Of a DNA stretch of 64,000 nt, positions 17,365 to 25,321 are shown piece after piece (within the stretch, counting starts at the first letter, position 1; each line of letters opens with the position of its first letter). The translations under genes and the position numbers were made by a program. The notes beneath the pieces are model-generated. The model worked only from the letters and a program-made list of their open reading frames with translations. It ran no database searches and had not been told where the DNA came from. The stretch is from Palsa-661 sp035535015 (GTDB taxonomy: Bacteria > Actinomycetota > Acidimicrobiia > Acidimicrobiales > UBA8190), in contig DATLQU010000045.1 in NCBI GenBank assembly GCA_035535015.1, forward strand, positions 1-64,000. The letters run 5' to 3'.

Positions 17365-17466
17365 GGCGGGCCTTCCTTTCCGGGCGCCGGGCGGCCGCTT
17401 CCCGGCGCCCGACGCACGGCCACTGCAACACCCGGGCCCGACCCGACATTCCGCCCCGGCTACCCC

Positions 17467-18321
17467 TCAGCCGGCGGCGGGCTCCAGGGGGACCTCTTCG
17501 CCGTCGACGAAGCGCTGCGCCCTCCCGGCCCCGAACACCCAGACAGAACCGTTTCCCTGCACCCGCCAGCCGGCCCCCCGGCCCACCAGGGCGGTCTGCT
17601 CCTCCACCCCCACGAGCGTCGTCCCCACCGGCTGCCACCGGGCGAACCACTCCACCACGTCCGACCGCCTCCGCTCGAGCAGGTCGAAGTGGGGGATCAC
17701 GGCCAGATGCCCGATCAACCCCAAGCCGTCCACCTCCTCGCCGGCGGCCCGCCGTCCCCCACCGGGGCCGAGGTCGGCCGGTGCCCCCGACGTGAGTGCC
17801 ATCGCCCCGGCCGAGCACCCGGCCAGGGCCGCACCCCCGCGCCAGGCCCCCACGATGGCCTCCCACACCCGGGAACCCCGCAACGTGGCGGCCAGATGGT
17901 GCGGGTCACCCCCCGACAGGTAGACCAGTCCCACCCCCTCGATCCGCCGGGCCATCTCCGGCTCGTCGGCCTCGGCCCGGTTGCCCACGGCCACGGCCAC
18001 GGCCTCCACCCCCATGGCCTCGTAATGCCGCCGGCCGAGCTCGAGCCACCAGGCCACCCGCTCCGCTCCCTCGAGCGACGCCGCCGTCGGAACGATGGCC
18101 ACCCGGGCCGGCCGTCCGGCCAGCAACCCGGCGTCGACGGCCACCATCTCGTCGAGGAACTCGCCCGAGCCCACCAGCGCCACCGGACCGCTCGCCTCGG
18201 CCCTGTCCTCTCTGTCCACCTCCCGCCTCACCCCCCCGCCGGTCGCTTCTGCCGGGCCAGCACCGTATCGTCCGCCCCCGGCCCCGCCCCCCGCTCCTCG
18301 TTGTCCGTCCGTTGTCCCCAC
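17467..18321 (-). CDS. Peptidase S51 / cyanophycinase-like protein
   Basis: 284 residues at most; the Gly/Ala/Arg-rich first ~44 residues are probably not translated, and GTG codons near 18231 are alternative starts. The core opens VALVGSGEF and has the nucleophile elbow GCSAGAMAL (Ser), preceded by YLSGGDPHHL and followed by VIPHFDLLER and GVEEQTALV, the arrangement of S51 serine peptidases (dipeptidase E, cyanophycinase). No signal peptide, so a cytosolic peptidase acting on Asp-containing or branched peptides is the likely role. Confidence 0.85.
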   Translation of the reverse strand: MGTTDGQRGAGGGAGGGRYGAGPAEATGGGVRREVDREDRAEASGPVALVGSGEFLDEMVAVDAGLLAGRPARVAIVPTAASLEGAERVAWWLELGRRHYEAMGVEAVAVAVGNRAEADEPEMARRIEGVGLVYLSGGDPHHLAATLRGSRVWEAIVGAWRGGAALAGCSAGAMALTSGAPADLGPGGGRRAAGEEVDGLGLIGHLAVIPHFDLLERRRSDVVEWFARWQPVGTTLVGVEEQTALVGRGAGWRVQGNGSVWVFGAGRAQRFVDGEEVPLEPAAG

Positions 18322-18345
18322 CCGTCGTCACTCCATGATGGTTTC

Positions 18346-18374
18346 TTGACCCCCTGTTGGGCGCCCGGTGATAC
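18346..18374 (+). promoter_or_regulatory. Predicted sigma-70-type promoter
   Basis: TTGACC (18346-18351), a 17-base spacer, then TGATAC (18369-18374), about 58 bases before the GTG of the IPT-like secreted protein. Confidence 0.5.
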
Positions 18375-18431
18375 CCGTCGTCCACGCTGCTCATCTCAGG
18401 ACTCTGCGGGTCACGACTCAGGGGGAACACA

Positions 18432-18791
18432 GTGAAAGTCCGCATTCTCGCGTCCGGCGTCGCCTTCGCCGTCTCGGCCTCGGTGGCCGTGCCCTTGGCC
18501 CTGGGCAACTCGGCCTCGGCGGGGACGGCCGCTCCCACCATCACCCATTGCCTGCCGGCCACCGCCACCATGGGCAAGAAGGTCACCATCCACGGCACCG
18601 GCCTCTCCGCCGCCACCAAGGTGGCCATCGATGCCAAGGCCGTCACCCCGCTCAGCAACGCCGCCAAGTCCATCAAGGTTCCCGTCCCCACCGGCATCAA
18701 GGCGGCCTCGAACGTCAAGGTCGTCACGGCCAACGGCACGGCCACCGCCGTCTGCAACTTCCAGAAGCCGAAGAAGTCGCCCAAGAAGTAA
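18432..18791 (+). CDS. Small secreted IPT/TIG-like protein
   Basis: 119 residues, GTG start with AGGGGGA upstream. A signal peptide (MKVRILASGVAFAVSASVAV, cleavage near SASAGTA) precedes one Ig-like IPT/TIG-type domain (CLPATATMGKKVTIHGTGLS ... VKVVTANGTATAVCNF) with two Cys that could pair. It ends in a Lys-rich tail KPKKSPKK. Exported; function unknown. Confidence 0.75.
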   Translation: MKVRILASGVAFAVSASVAVPLALGNSASAGTAAPTITHCLPATATMGKKVTIHGTGLSAATKVAIDAKAVTPLSNAAKSIKVPVPTGIKAASNVKVVTANGTATAVCNFQKPKKSPKK

Positions 18792-18815
18792 CGCTCTCGG
18801 AGAGCTCTCTCTCCG

Positions 18816-20699
18816 TCAGGAAATGTTCCGCGTCACGCGCGATGGGCCGGGTCTGGTGGCCACCGATTGCTGGATCCTCTCGGTGACCATCGGGCGCACC
18901 CGATCGCGCGAGACGCGGGCGAACAACTCGTGGTCGATGCCTGGCACGACCTCGAGATGGAAGCGTCCGGTCCGGGCCAGCCGCCGAAAGGCGGCGGCCT
19001 GACCGCGACGCATGGCCCGCGCTTCGCTCTCCCCGCACACGATGTAGGTCTCCACCCCGGCCGCCACCAGCCGCTCGAGGATCCGCGCCGGAGGATTGCC
19101 CACGGCCACCCGGTTGATCACCCACCAGGCTCCGTCGGGCAACCGGTCAACGATGCTCCCCAGGAAATCGTGGGCGGGCAGCGCCCGCACCCACTTCTTG
19201 CGCGCCGTCGTCGCCTGCCGCCGGGGATCGATCTCGGCCGCCCTCTCTCCGCCGTCCTCCCCGTGGGCCTCGGCCGGCGCCGCGATCAGGCTGGGGTTGA
19301 TCAGGCACACCGCCCCCACCCCGAGGGCGATCCCCCCCTCCACCGAGTGGTACCCACCCGAGCACAGTCCCGACAACACGATCTCCCCCGCCCCGTCGGG
19401 TCCCATGGCCGACACCACCTCGGCCAGATCGTCGAGCGCCTCGGGCGGATAGACGATGTCCTCGGCCTGTCCCGGTCGCACCGGGCTGTCGCCCAGCCCC
19501 GACAGGTCGAACCGCAGCACCCGCATCCCCCCGGCCGCCCACTCCCGGGCGAACTCCACCCACAGCCGCGACGGCCCCACATGGTCGATCATCCCGGCGT
19601 TGAACAAGATGGCCGTCGGTCCCCCGCCGCCGTTTCCCTCTTCGGCCCTCCGCAGCACCTCGGCCGGCTCCCCCCGCTCGCTCACCATCCCGAAGAGCCC
19701 CACCGGTCCGAGGGCCACCATCCTCTCGCTGATCACCGTCCCGGCCCCGTCGTCCACCACGGCGGCCACCGTCCGAACGGTCCCGCCACCGCCACCGCCA
19801 CCGGCGCCGGCGTCGGATTCCCCGGCTCCGGATTCCTCGGCGTCCGATTCCCCGGCTCCGGATTCCCCGGCGTCGGATTCCCCGGCTCCGGATTCCCCGG
19901 CGCCGGGCCAGGGGAGCGTCTCGTGGCCGAGCACCTCCGAGACCCAGCCCGCCACCACCTCCAGGGCGGCCGCCGGCTGCCGGACCTGCCACGGCTCCAC
20001 GTCGACCAGCTCGGCCTGGCCCTCGGCCGCGCCCCATTCGACATGCCCCATCTCCAGTCGTCTCACCATCTCCGTGTTGGCCGGCCGCTCGGGCCGCACC
20101 AGCACGAGCACCCGCTCGGCCAGCGGTCCGGCGCTGCCGGCGATGGACAGCGCCGACAGCTCCTCCACCGTCTCGGCCGGGTAGACGATCCCCGGCACCT
20201 CGACCGACCCGTCGGCGCTCGTCGCGCCCCCCACGCTCAGCAACCCCAGCGCCCGCTGCTCGCGCAGGTAGCTCCGGCCCGAGGCGCACGGATCCCACAG
20301 CACCAGGCCGTCGGCCCCGCCGTTCTGGGCCACCTGACCCACGGCGATGGTGGCGCCGACCCGCATCCCGACCACCACCACCCGCCGCGCCCCACCGGCC
20401 CGCACCAGCTCCACCGCCGCCCCGACGCTGCCCATCCAGGCCTTCACCCGCCCGGGATCGTCTTCCCCGCCGGCCGAGTCCCCGGTCCCGTCGTAGTTGA
20501 ATCGCAGCGCCACGATCCCCATCTCGGCGAACCGCTCGGCCAGCCGCCGGTAGGCGCGGTGGCTGCACACGCCTTCCAGCCCGAGCGGGGGACACAGCAC
20601 CACCGCCCCCCGGGCCCGGCCCTCTTCGGGGCTGTGCATCCATCCGAACAGCGACCGCTCCTCGGGCCCGAACCACAGCGGACGGGCGCTCACCGTCAC
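18816..20699 (-). CDS. Tandem alpha/beta-hydrolase fusion in aminoacyl-carrier-protein operon
   Basis: 627 residues, GTG start four bases after the stop of the ligase gene. Two alpha/beta-hydrolase domains are joined by an acidic repeat linker. Domain 1 (about 1-265; VVLCPPLGLEG, RFNYDGTGDSAG) has GMRVGAT at the nucleophile elbow, placing Arg where Ser is usual. Domain 2 (about 315-610; RFDLSGLGDSP) has GLCSGGYH, placing Cys there, and a late His in PGIDHELF. Similar elbow variants occur in exosortase/polysaccharide-associated hydrolases. The position suggests a thioesterase or transferase step on the carrier-protein-bound product; that is inference. Confidence 0.82.
   Translation of the reverse strand: MTVSARPLWFGPEERSLFGWMHSPEEGRARGAVVLCPPLGLEGVCSHRAYRRLAERFAEMGIVALRFNYDGTGDSAGGEDDPGRVKAWMGSVGAAVELVRAGGARRVVVVGMRVGATIAVGQVAQNGGADGLVLWDPCASGRSYLREQRALGLLSVGGATSADGSVEVPGIVYPAETVEELSALSIAGSAGPLAERVLVLVRPERPANTEMVRRLEMGHVEWGAAEGQAELVDVEPWQVRQPAAALEVVAGWVSEVLGHETLPWPGAGESGAGESDAGESGAGESDAEESGAGESDAGAGGGGGGGTVRTVAAVVDDGAGTVISERMVALGPVGLFGMVSERGEPAEVLRRAEEGNGGGGPTAILFNAGMIDHVGPSRLWVEFAREWAAGGMRVLRFDLSGLGDSPVRPGQAEDIVYPPEALDDLAEVVSAMGPDGAGEIVLSGLCSGGYHSVEGGIALGVGAVCLINPSLIAAPAEAHGEDGGERAAEIDPRRQATTARKKWVRALPAHDFLGSIVDRLPDGAWWVINRVAVGNPPARILERLVAAGVETYIVCGESEARAMRRGQAAAFRRLARTGRFHLEVVPGIDHELFARVSRDRVRPMVTERIQQSVATRPGPSRVTRNIS
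19801..19915 (-). repeat. In-gene repeat encoding GAGES/DAGES linker
   Basis: Degenerate 15/30-base repeats (ccggctccggattccccggc and variants) encode about six GAGES, DAGES or DAEES units that link the two hydrolase domains. Codon-length periodicity means copy number can change without breaking the frame. Confidence 0.8.
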
Positions 20700-20703
20700 C
20701 CCC

Positions 20704-21615
20704 TCAGGGCCACAGCAGGGCCCGCACCTCGGCCGGCCACGACCTTTTCTCCAGTCCGTGGCGCCGAAGCAGAGCGAGCGCGGTCCGGTCCACCCCCACG
20801 CCGAAGCAGGCCGAGTGGGCCACCGCCCCGTCGGCCGATCGGATCCCGAACGTCCGCCCGAAGTGGTCCTGGTGCCGGTTCACCGAGCCGACGGCCGTCG
20901 GTGCCTCCGTCGACATCACCGGGCTCACGAATTCCAACTTCAAGGCGTTCTGACGCTGGTTGGCCGCCAGGAACACCCCGGCCCGGCCGAAGAAGGGATC
21001 GTTGGCCGCCACCACCTCGACCTCGAGGCCGAGGCTCTCGAACATCTCGGTCCCCCTCTTCACCCACGTCTCGGTGTGCCTCTCGGCTCCTTCGGGGTCG
21101 CCCACATAGACGAACTCGTGCATCCGGAAGGCCAACATCCGCGCCGGATCGGCGCTCGGTTCGTGCCGGAAGCACCAGCCGTGCACCTCGAAGCGCCGTC
21201 CCTCGCTCGGCAGTGCCCCGTCGGTGCACAGCGGGTAGACCGGGTGACACGCCGCCGGTCGCAGCACCACCTCAGCCGGTTCGAGCACCTCGTCCCAGTC
21301 GGCCCCGGTCTCGACCAGCGCCAGCAGCCGGGCGTGCAGCTTGTCGTCGCCCCGGAAGGTCTCCACCGATCCGATCAGGTGAGGGAACGACTTCAGGTAG
21401 TCGGTCCGCTCGAGCAGCGTCCGGGGGATCACCGGTGGGAAGTGCACGGCCAACGCCCCGTCGTCGGCCCCCGTCCGGCTCGTCAGTCCCGTGATCCCCG
21501 CCACGATCTCTTCATAGGCCAGGGACCGGCCGTAGAGGCCCTCGACCCCGGCGTCGATCACCAGACCCGAGTCGATCAACTCGTCGCGAAATGCCCCGAA
21601 CGTGTCGTCGGTCAT
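20704..21615 (-). CDS. Amino acid:[carrier protein] ligase (aaRS-like)
   Basis: 303 residues. Matches the atypical seryl-tRNA-synthetase-like ligases described from Bradyrhizobium, which lack the tRNA-binding domain, activate small amino acids with ATP and load them on the phosphopantetheine of a dedicated carrier protein. Visible class II features are LRPAACHPVYP, motif 2 CFRHEPSADPARMLAFRMHE and a motif-3-like ACFGVGVDRTALALL. Candidate zinc ligands are Cys123, Glu167 and Cys270. The partner carrier protein and an AcpS lie directly upstream in the same operon. The amino acid (family members use Gly or Ala) cannot be told from sequence. Confidence 0.9.
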   Translation of the reverse strand: MTDDTFGAFRDELIDSGLVIDAGVEGLYGRSLAYEEIVAGITGLTSRTGADDGALAVHFPPVIPRTLLERTDYLKSFPHLIGSVETFRGDDKLHARLLALVETGADWDEVLEPAEVVLRPAACHPVYPLCTDGALPSEGRRFEVHGWCFRHEPSADPARMLAFRMHEFVYVGDPEGAERHTETWVKRGTEMFESLGLEVEVVAANDPFFGRAGVFLAANQRQNALKLEFVSPVMSTEAPTAVGSVNRHQDHFGRTFGIRSADGAVAHSACFGVGVDRTALALLRRHGLEKRSWPAEVRALLWP

Positions 21616-21625
21616 CCCGTCGCGT

Positions 21626-21679
21626 CGGTCACTTCCGTCTGGCCGGCCACTTCCGTCGGGCCGGCCACTTCCGTCTGGC
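21626..21679 (-). repeat. 18-bp tandem repeat, three copies, between carrier protein and ligase genes
   Basis: Unit cggccacttccgtctggc at 21626-21643, 21644-21661 and 21662-21679, with one or two changes per copy. It fills the 67-base gap and ends 10 bases from the ligase start. On the coding strand each copy holds CGGAAG, a ribosome-binding-site-like hexamer. Confidence 0.9.
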
Positions 21680-21682
21680 CGG

Positions 21683-21940
21683 TCATTCGACGGGGGCGCC
21701 GACGAGGGAAATCAGCGCGGCCTGGATGGCCGTCACCGATTCGAAGGTGCTCTTGCGCAGCATGCTCTCGGGGAACTCGAAGTCGAAGGCGTCCTCGAGC
21801 GCCAGCATCACGTTCACCGAGGCGTGCGAGGTCATCCCCGCCTCGTAGAGGTCGGTGTCGTTGTCGAGCTCGTCCATCTCGAGGGGGAGCCGTCCGTGCT
21901 CGGCCAGGATCTGCCTGATCTCCTCTTCCATCACCATCAC
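21683..21940 (-). CDS. Dedicated acyl/aminoacyl carrier protein
   Basis: 85 residues, acidic, four-helix carrier fold. The phosphopantetheine Ser is Ser38 in AGMTSHASVNVML, a sequence form (GMTS.ASVN) seen in carrier proteins paired with amino acid:[carrier protein] ligases rather than the DSL of fatty-acid ACP. The GTG start overlaps the AcpS stop by four bases (GTGA); ATG at 21937 is an alternative. It receives the phosphopantetheine arm from AcpS and then an amino acid from the next gene product. Confidence 0.9.
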   Translation of the reverse strand: MMVMEEEIRQILAEHGRLPLEMDELDNDTDLYEAGMTSHASVNVMLALEDAFDFEFPESMLRKSTFESVTAIQAALISLVGAPVE

Positions 21941-22344
21941 TCCTCGTCGCCGGCGCAGACGGCCACCACCACGGCGGCGGCCATCGGGCCCTCGTGGGTC
22001 AGGCTCACGGCCAGTTCGCTGATCCCCTGCTCCTCCGCCATCCGCGCCGCCTCACCACTGAGCGACAGCCGACACCACCCGGCCGGCTCGCGCCGCACCT
22101 CGATGGACCGCCAGTCGGGCTGATGGCCGACAGACCGCAGCACCTTCACCGTCGCCTCCTTGGCCGCGAACCGGGCGGCCAGTCCGGCGGCCACCACCGC
22201 CGGCGTCCCCCGGCAGCACGAGATCTCGTGCGCCGTATAGATCCGATCGACGTACCGGTCGCCGAACCGGGCCACGGACTCGGCCACCTGCCCGACCGAC
22301 ACCAGGTCCGTCCCCACTCGTACGCCGCCAAGAGTCTCGTCCAC
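21937..22344 (-). CDS. acpS: Holo-[acyl-carrier-protein] synthase (AcpS-type)
   Basis: 135 residues. Transfers 4'-phosphopantetheine from CoA to the carrier-protein Ser. Signature motifs GTDLVSVGQV and ARFAAKEATVKVL carry the Asp and Glu Mg2+ ligands. GTG start. It heads the four-gene operon; whether it is the only AcpS of the cell or a pathway-specific copy cannot be decided here. The 262-base gap upstream (22345-22606) shows no gene and should hold the operon promoter. Confidence 0.9.
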   Translation of the reverse strand: MDETLGGVRVGTDLVSVGQVAESVARFGDRYVDRIYTAHEISCCRGTPAVVAAGLAARFAAKEATVKVLRSVGHQPDWRSIEVRREPAGWCRLSLSGEAARMAEEQGISELAVSLTHEGPMAAAVVVAVCAGDEE

Positions 22345-22606
22345 TATTCCTGCCTGGTCCCATCGATCGACGAAAGAACACTGGGCGCGTCCGTCAGGCG
22401 ACCCGCCTCACGAAATGTATCGTCATTTCCCCGAAATCCTGGAGCGCCAGGGACAATCGCCCGGCGACAGCCGTCCGCTTACCGTCTTCCGATCCCGCTC
22501 CGGCCCCGCTCCGTCCCCGCTCGGGGACCCCGGTGGGAGCCCTGACCGGCCCAGACGCCGCTTCGGCGGTGCCGCCGTGGCCGACCGGCGGCCGGTAGGT
22601 CTCGGC

Positions 22607-23032
22607 TCAGACGCCGGCGCGACGACGGTGGCGGCCCCGCCGCACGAGAATCCCGCCCACCAGCAGTGCACCCGCTCCGACGGCTGTCATCTCCTCGACG
22701 TCGGCTCCGGTGAAAGGCAGCGCCCCACCCGACGATTTGGTCGACACCGCCGTCCGCGCGTTGGTCCCCGATCCCGACGATCCCGATCCCGACCCCGTCC
22801 CGATCGAACCCGAACCCTTCGATCCCGTCACAGGCGGACGCGTCCCACCGCCACCGCCACTCGACCCACCACCGCCGGAGCCCGTCGTCCCGCCACCACC
22901 GGCCTGAGTGGTCGGCGGTGTGCAGCCGACGTAACAGGTGCTGTCGGCGAAGGCCGACATGGACGGGATCCCCACCACGGCGAGAACCGTCATCACCACA
23001 CCGCATCCCCGACCGAACCTCTTGATAGTCAT
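22607..23032 (-). CDS. Small cell-wall-anchored protein with LPFTG sorting signal
   Basis: 141 residues from ATG 23032 (AGGATGAGGGC upstream; frame open to 23071). A signal peptide (MTIKRFGRGCGVVMTVLAVV, cleavage near SAFADS), a short Cys pair CYVGC, a Gly/Ser/Thr/Pro spacer, then LPFTG, a hydrophobic helix and tail RRGRHRRRAGV. This is a canonical sortase substrate; with so little globular sequence it may be a spacer or fibre-like surface peptide. Confidence 0.85.
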   Translation of the reverse strand: MTIKRFGRGCGVVMTVLAVVGIPSMSAFADSTCYVGCTPPTTQAGGGGTTGSGGGGSSGGGGGTRPPVTGSKGSGSIGTGSGSGSSGSGTNARTAVSTKSSGGALPFTGADVEEMTAVGAGALLVGGILVRRGRHRRRAGV

Positions 23033-23448
23033 GCCCTCATCCTTCGTCGCACCGCTCGTCCGTCGAATCACCTTGTTCGCTTCTGTCTCTTGCTACGTCT
23101 GCTGTTCTTGTCTTTTCCGGCTGCAGGTCCTGCAGCGTCTGGCACGTCTCACCGCGCCCGGTCGGTAGCGCCAGAGTACGTTGTCGCCCGCACCTCCGTG
23201 ATCACTTCGTTCGACTCCGTCGCATCGATCCGACGGTAACGCGCGGCTGTGTCATTCCCTGTGGAGATCGTTGTGGAAATGCCTGGGGACGAGGCTGTGG
23301 ACGGTCAGCAGAATTCCCGATTTCCCAGTGTTTCCACGCAGTTCGTGAACAGAGAGCGACGTATGGTGCCGTGCACTCTCTCTATCGCGTCGGGCCCGGA
23401 AATTCGCGCATCCTGCAAATCAATTTCTGCAGCATGCTGCGTCCCACG
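23033..23448. other. 416-base intergenic region
   Basis: No convincing gene on either strand. It is less GC-rich than the flanks (for example around 23260-23440) and lies upstream of the LPFTG gene, so it probably holds that gene's promoter and leader. I cannot assign a known RNA element. Confidence 0.4.
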
Positions 23449-24279
23449 TCAGAGGCTTGTCGACGACGGCGCGCCCGTCACCGGCGCGTCGTCACCGGTG
23501 CTCCCGCCGGTCCCGCCGTCGTCCTCGGAGCCTGCTTTGTTGCGGGTGTTGCTGTTGTGGCTGCCCTCGGACTCGGAGTACCCGATTCCGGCCACCCAGC
23601 CGTCGCCCTCCACGTACTGCTTGATCACCCGGGCGGGCGCTCCCACGGCCACACAGTGGTCGGGCAGCTCGCCGACCACGACGGACCCGGCCCCCACAGC
23701 CACGTTCCGGCCGATCCGGGCGCCGGGAAGCACCACCACCCCGGTCCCGAGCCAGCTCCCCGAGCCCACGGACACCCTCGACTCCACCGGCCACTGCCGG
23801 CCGATGGGGGTATCGGGATCCAGGTAGGTGTGGTTCTGATCGGTGATGTAGACGTACGGCCCCGTCTGGATGTCGTCGCCGATCTCGATGCTGAAGTGCC
23901 CCACGATGTAGCTGCCCTGCCCGATCAGCGTCCTGTCCCCGATGGACACCACGGGATCGCTCACCATCTTCTGTCCCGGCGCCATCCCCGCCGTCAGTGA
24001 GACATGGGGTCCGATCATCGTCTGGGCACCGATCCGGATCAGGTGCTCGTTGTAGATCGCCCCGGGGGGAAAGGCGATGATGCTGCCGTCGCCGAAAGCC
24101 CCGAACCGTCGGGCCCGTCGATCATCGGGGCCCACGGCACCGAGCTGGGTCACCCAACTCCACGTCGTATTGATCCCGGCCGACGCCAGCTTCCGGAACC
24201 AGGACGGGACCTGCCCTGAGCTTGCCACGGCCGTGACGCTAGCGCCGCGACCCCCGGTCAGCCCCACCCGGGTAATCAT
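23449..24279 (-). CDS. Hexapeptide-repeat (left-handed beta-helix) acyltransferase
   Basis: 276 residues from ATG 24279 (GTG 24285 two codons upstream). The core, about 65-225, is a left-handed parallel beta-helix with hexapeptide turns (IGPHVSL, IGQGSYIVG, IGRNVAVGAGSVVVG) and the catalytic-type His in DQNHTYLD; it ends VAVGAPARVIKQY as in O-acetyltransferases. A disordered Ser/Asn/Gly-rich tail follows. Likely O- or N-acetylates a cell-surface glycan sugar. The start codon lies inside a 19-bp tandem repeat. Confidence 0.88.
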   Translation of the reverse strand: MITRVGLTGGRGASVTAVASSGQVPSWFRKLASAGINTTWSWVTQLGAVGPDDRRARRFGAFGDGSIIAFPPGAIYNEHLIRIGAQTMIGPHVSLTAGMAPGQKMVSDPVVSIGDRTLIGQGSYIVGHFSIEIGDDIQTGPYVYITDQNHTYLDPDTPIGRQWPVESRVSVGSGSWLGTGVVVLPGARIGRNVAVGAGSVVVGELPDHCVAVGAPARVIKQYVEGDGWVAGIGYSESEGSHNSNTRNKAGSEDDGGTGGSTGDDAPVTGAPSSTSL

Positions 24280-24328
24280 CCCCACCCCGTGTAATCAGCC
24301 CCACCCCGTGTAATCAGCCCCACCCGGG
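24257..24328 (-). repeat. 19-bp tandem repeat spanning the acyltransferase start
   Basis: Unit gtaatcagccccaccccgt at 24272-24290, 24291-24309 and 24310-24328 with small changes, plus a partial copy at 24257-24271. The copy at 24272-24290 has cat where the others have cag; that single difference creates the ATG start of the acyltransferase. Confidence 0.88.
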
Positions 24329-24381
24329 TAGATCCGCCGCCCCGCCGTCAATCAGCGACACCGCAAGGGCACCGGCGTGAA

Positions 24382-25173
24382 TCAGCCCATTCGGATGAAG
24401 CAGTAGACGTCGGTGTTGTAGACGAGCGCCAACGGTGCCGGCAGCTCCGACGCCGCGGCGCGCACCCGGTCCAGAAGCCTGGCCCGTTCGTCACCGTTCA
24501 TGGCGGCGATGAAACTCACCGACGCCACCCGATCGGCCACCTCCCCCACGTCGACCAGATGGCGCCAGGCCAGGTGGGTCTCGCCCGTGGGGGCGAAGCG
24601 GTCAACTGGCTCGAGGACATGGCGCCATGCCCCGCTCTCATGAGAGGGGGTGTCACCGCGCCAGGGCTCCATCAATGCCGTCAACACCGCCTGCAGCGGG
24701 TCGGACTGGTCACGCCGATTCCAGATCAACCCGAGTCCACCGCCCGGTCGCAAGGTCCGGTGCATCTCGGCCAGGGCATCCTCGGTGGCGAACCAGTGAA
24801 AACCCTGGGCCACGGTGATGGCGTCGAGCCGACCGTCGCCCACCGGCAGGGCCTGAGCCACGCCTCCCACCACCGACGACGCCGGCGCCCCTCCCGCTTC
24901 GACCGTCGAAGCCGCGCCGATCCGTGCCGCCAACGTCGCCCGCATGGCGGGAACCGGCTCGACGCCGATCACCTGCGCTCCGCTCCCGAGCAGCGCGCAG
25001 GTCAGCTTGCCGGTGCCGGCGGCGAGATCGAGCACCCGTCGGCCGGGTCCGAGCCCGAGGGCCCGGACCAGCCAGTCGACCGCCTCGACCGGATAACCGG
25101 GACGCGCCTGCTCGTAGACCGAGGCGGCCCCGTCGAAGGCGGTCGCCATGCTGTGCACCCCGCTGATCTCCAC
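24382..25173 (-). CDS. SAM-dependent methyltransferase (class I, Methyltransf_11 type)
   Basis: 263 residues at most; ATG at 25149 (MATAFDGAASVYEQARPGYP) is the likelier start than GTG 25173. Motif I VLDLAAGTGKLT, motif II acidic end IGVEPVPAMR, and GDGRLDAITVAQGFHWF fit the YcgJ/Methyltransf_11 group, which act on small molecules. Substrate unknown. Divergent from the DUF3048 gene. Confidence 0.88.
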   Translation of the reverse strand: MEISGVHSMATAFDGAASVYEQARPGYPVEAVDWLVRALGLGPGRRVLDLAAGTGKLTCALLGSGAQVIGVEPVPAMRATLAARIGAASTVEAGGAPASSVVGGVAQALPVGDGRLDAITVAQGFHWFATEDALAEMHRTLRPGGGLGLIWNRRDQSDPLQAVLTALMEPWRGDTPSHESGAWRHVLEPVDRFAPTGETHLAWRHLVDVGEVADRVASVSFIAAMNGDERARLLDRVRAAASELPAPLALVYNTDVYCFIRMG

Positions 25174-25321
25174 CGCACCGTGCTACCGCGCCGTCGCCGT
25201 CGCCGTCGACGTCGAGGGCCACCGCCTCACACCGATGCGATTTCCACCACTGGTCGTGAGGGTGAGAGGCCAAGACGGTCACACAGGGGGAGATAAGCCA
25301 GCGACTAACGTCGAACACGAG

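Noticed and set aside
18867..21494. 875-codon open frame on the + strand
   Set aside because: It is antisense to the hydrolase and ligase genes, both of which have clear family motifs; its translation is Pro/His/Arg-rich with no domain.
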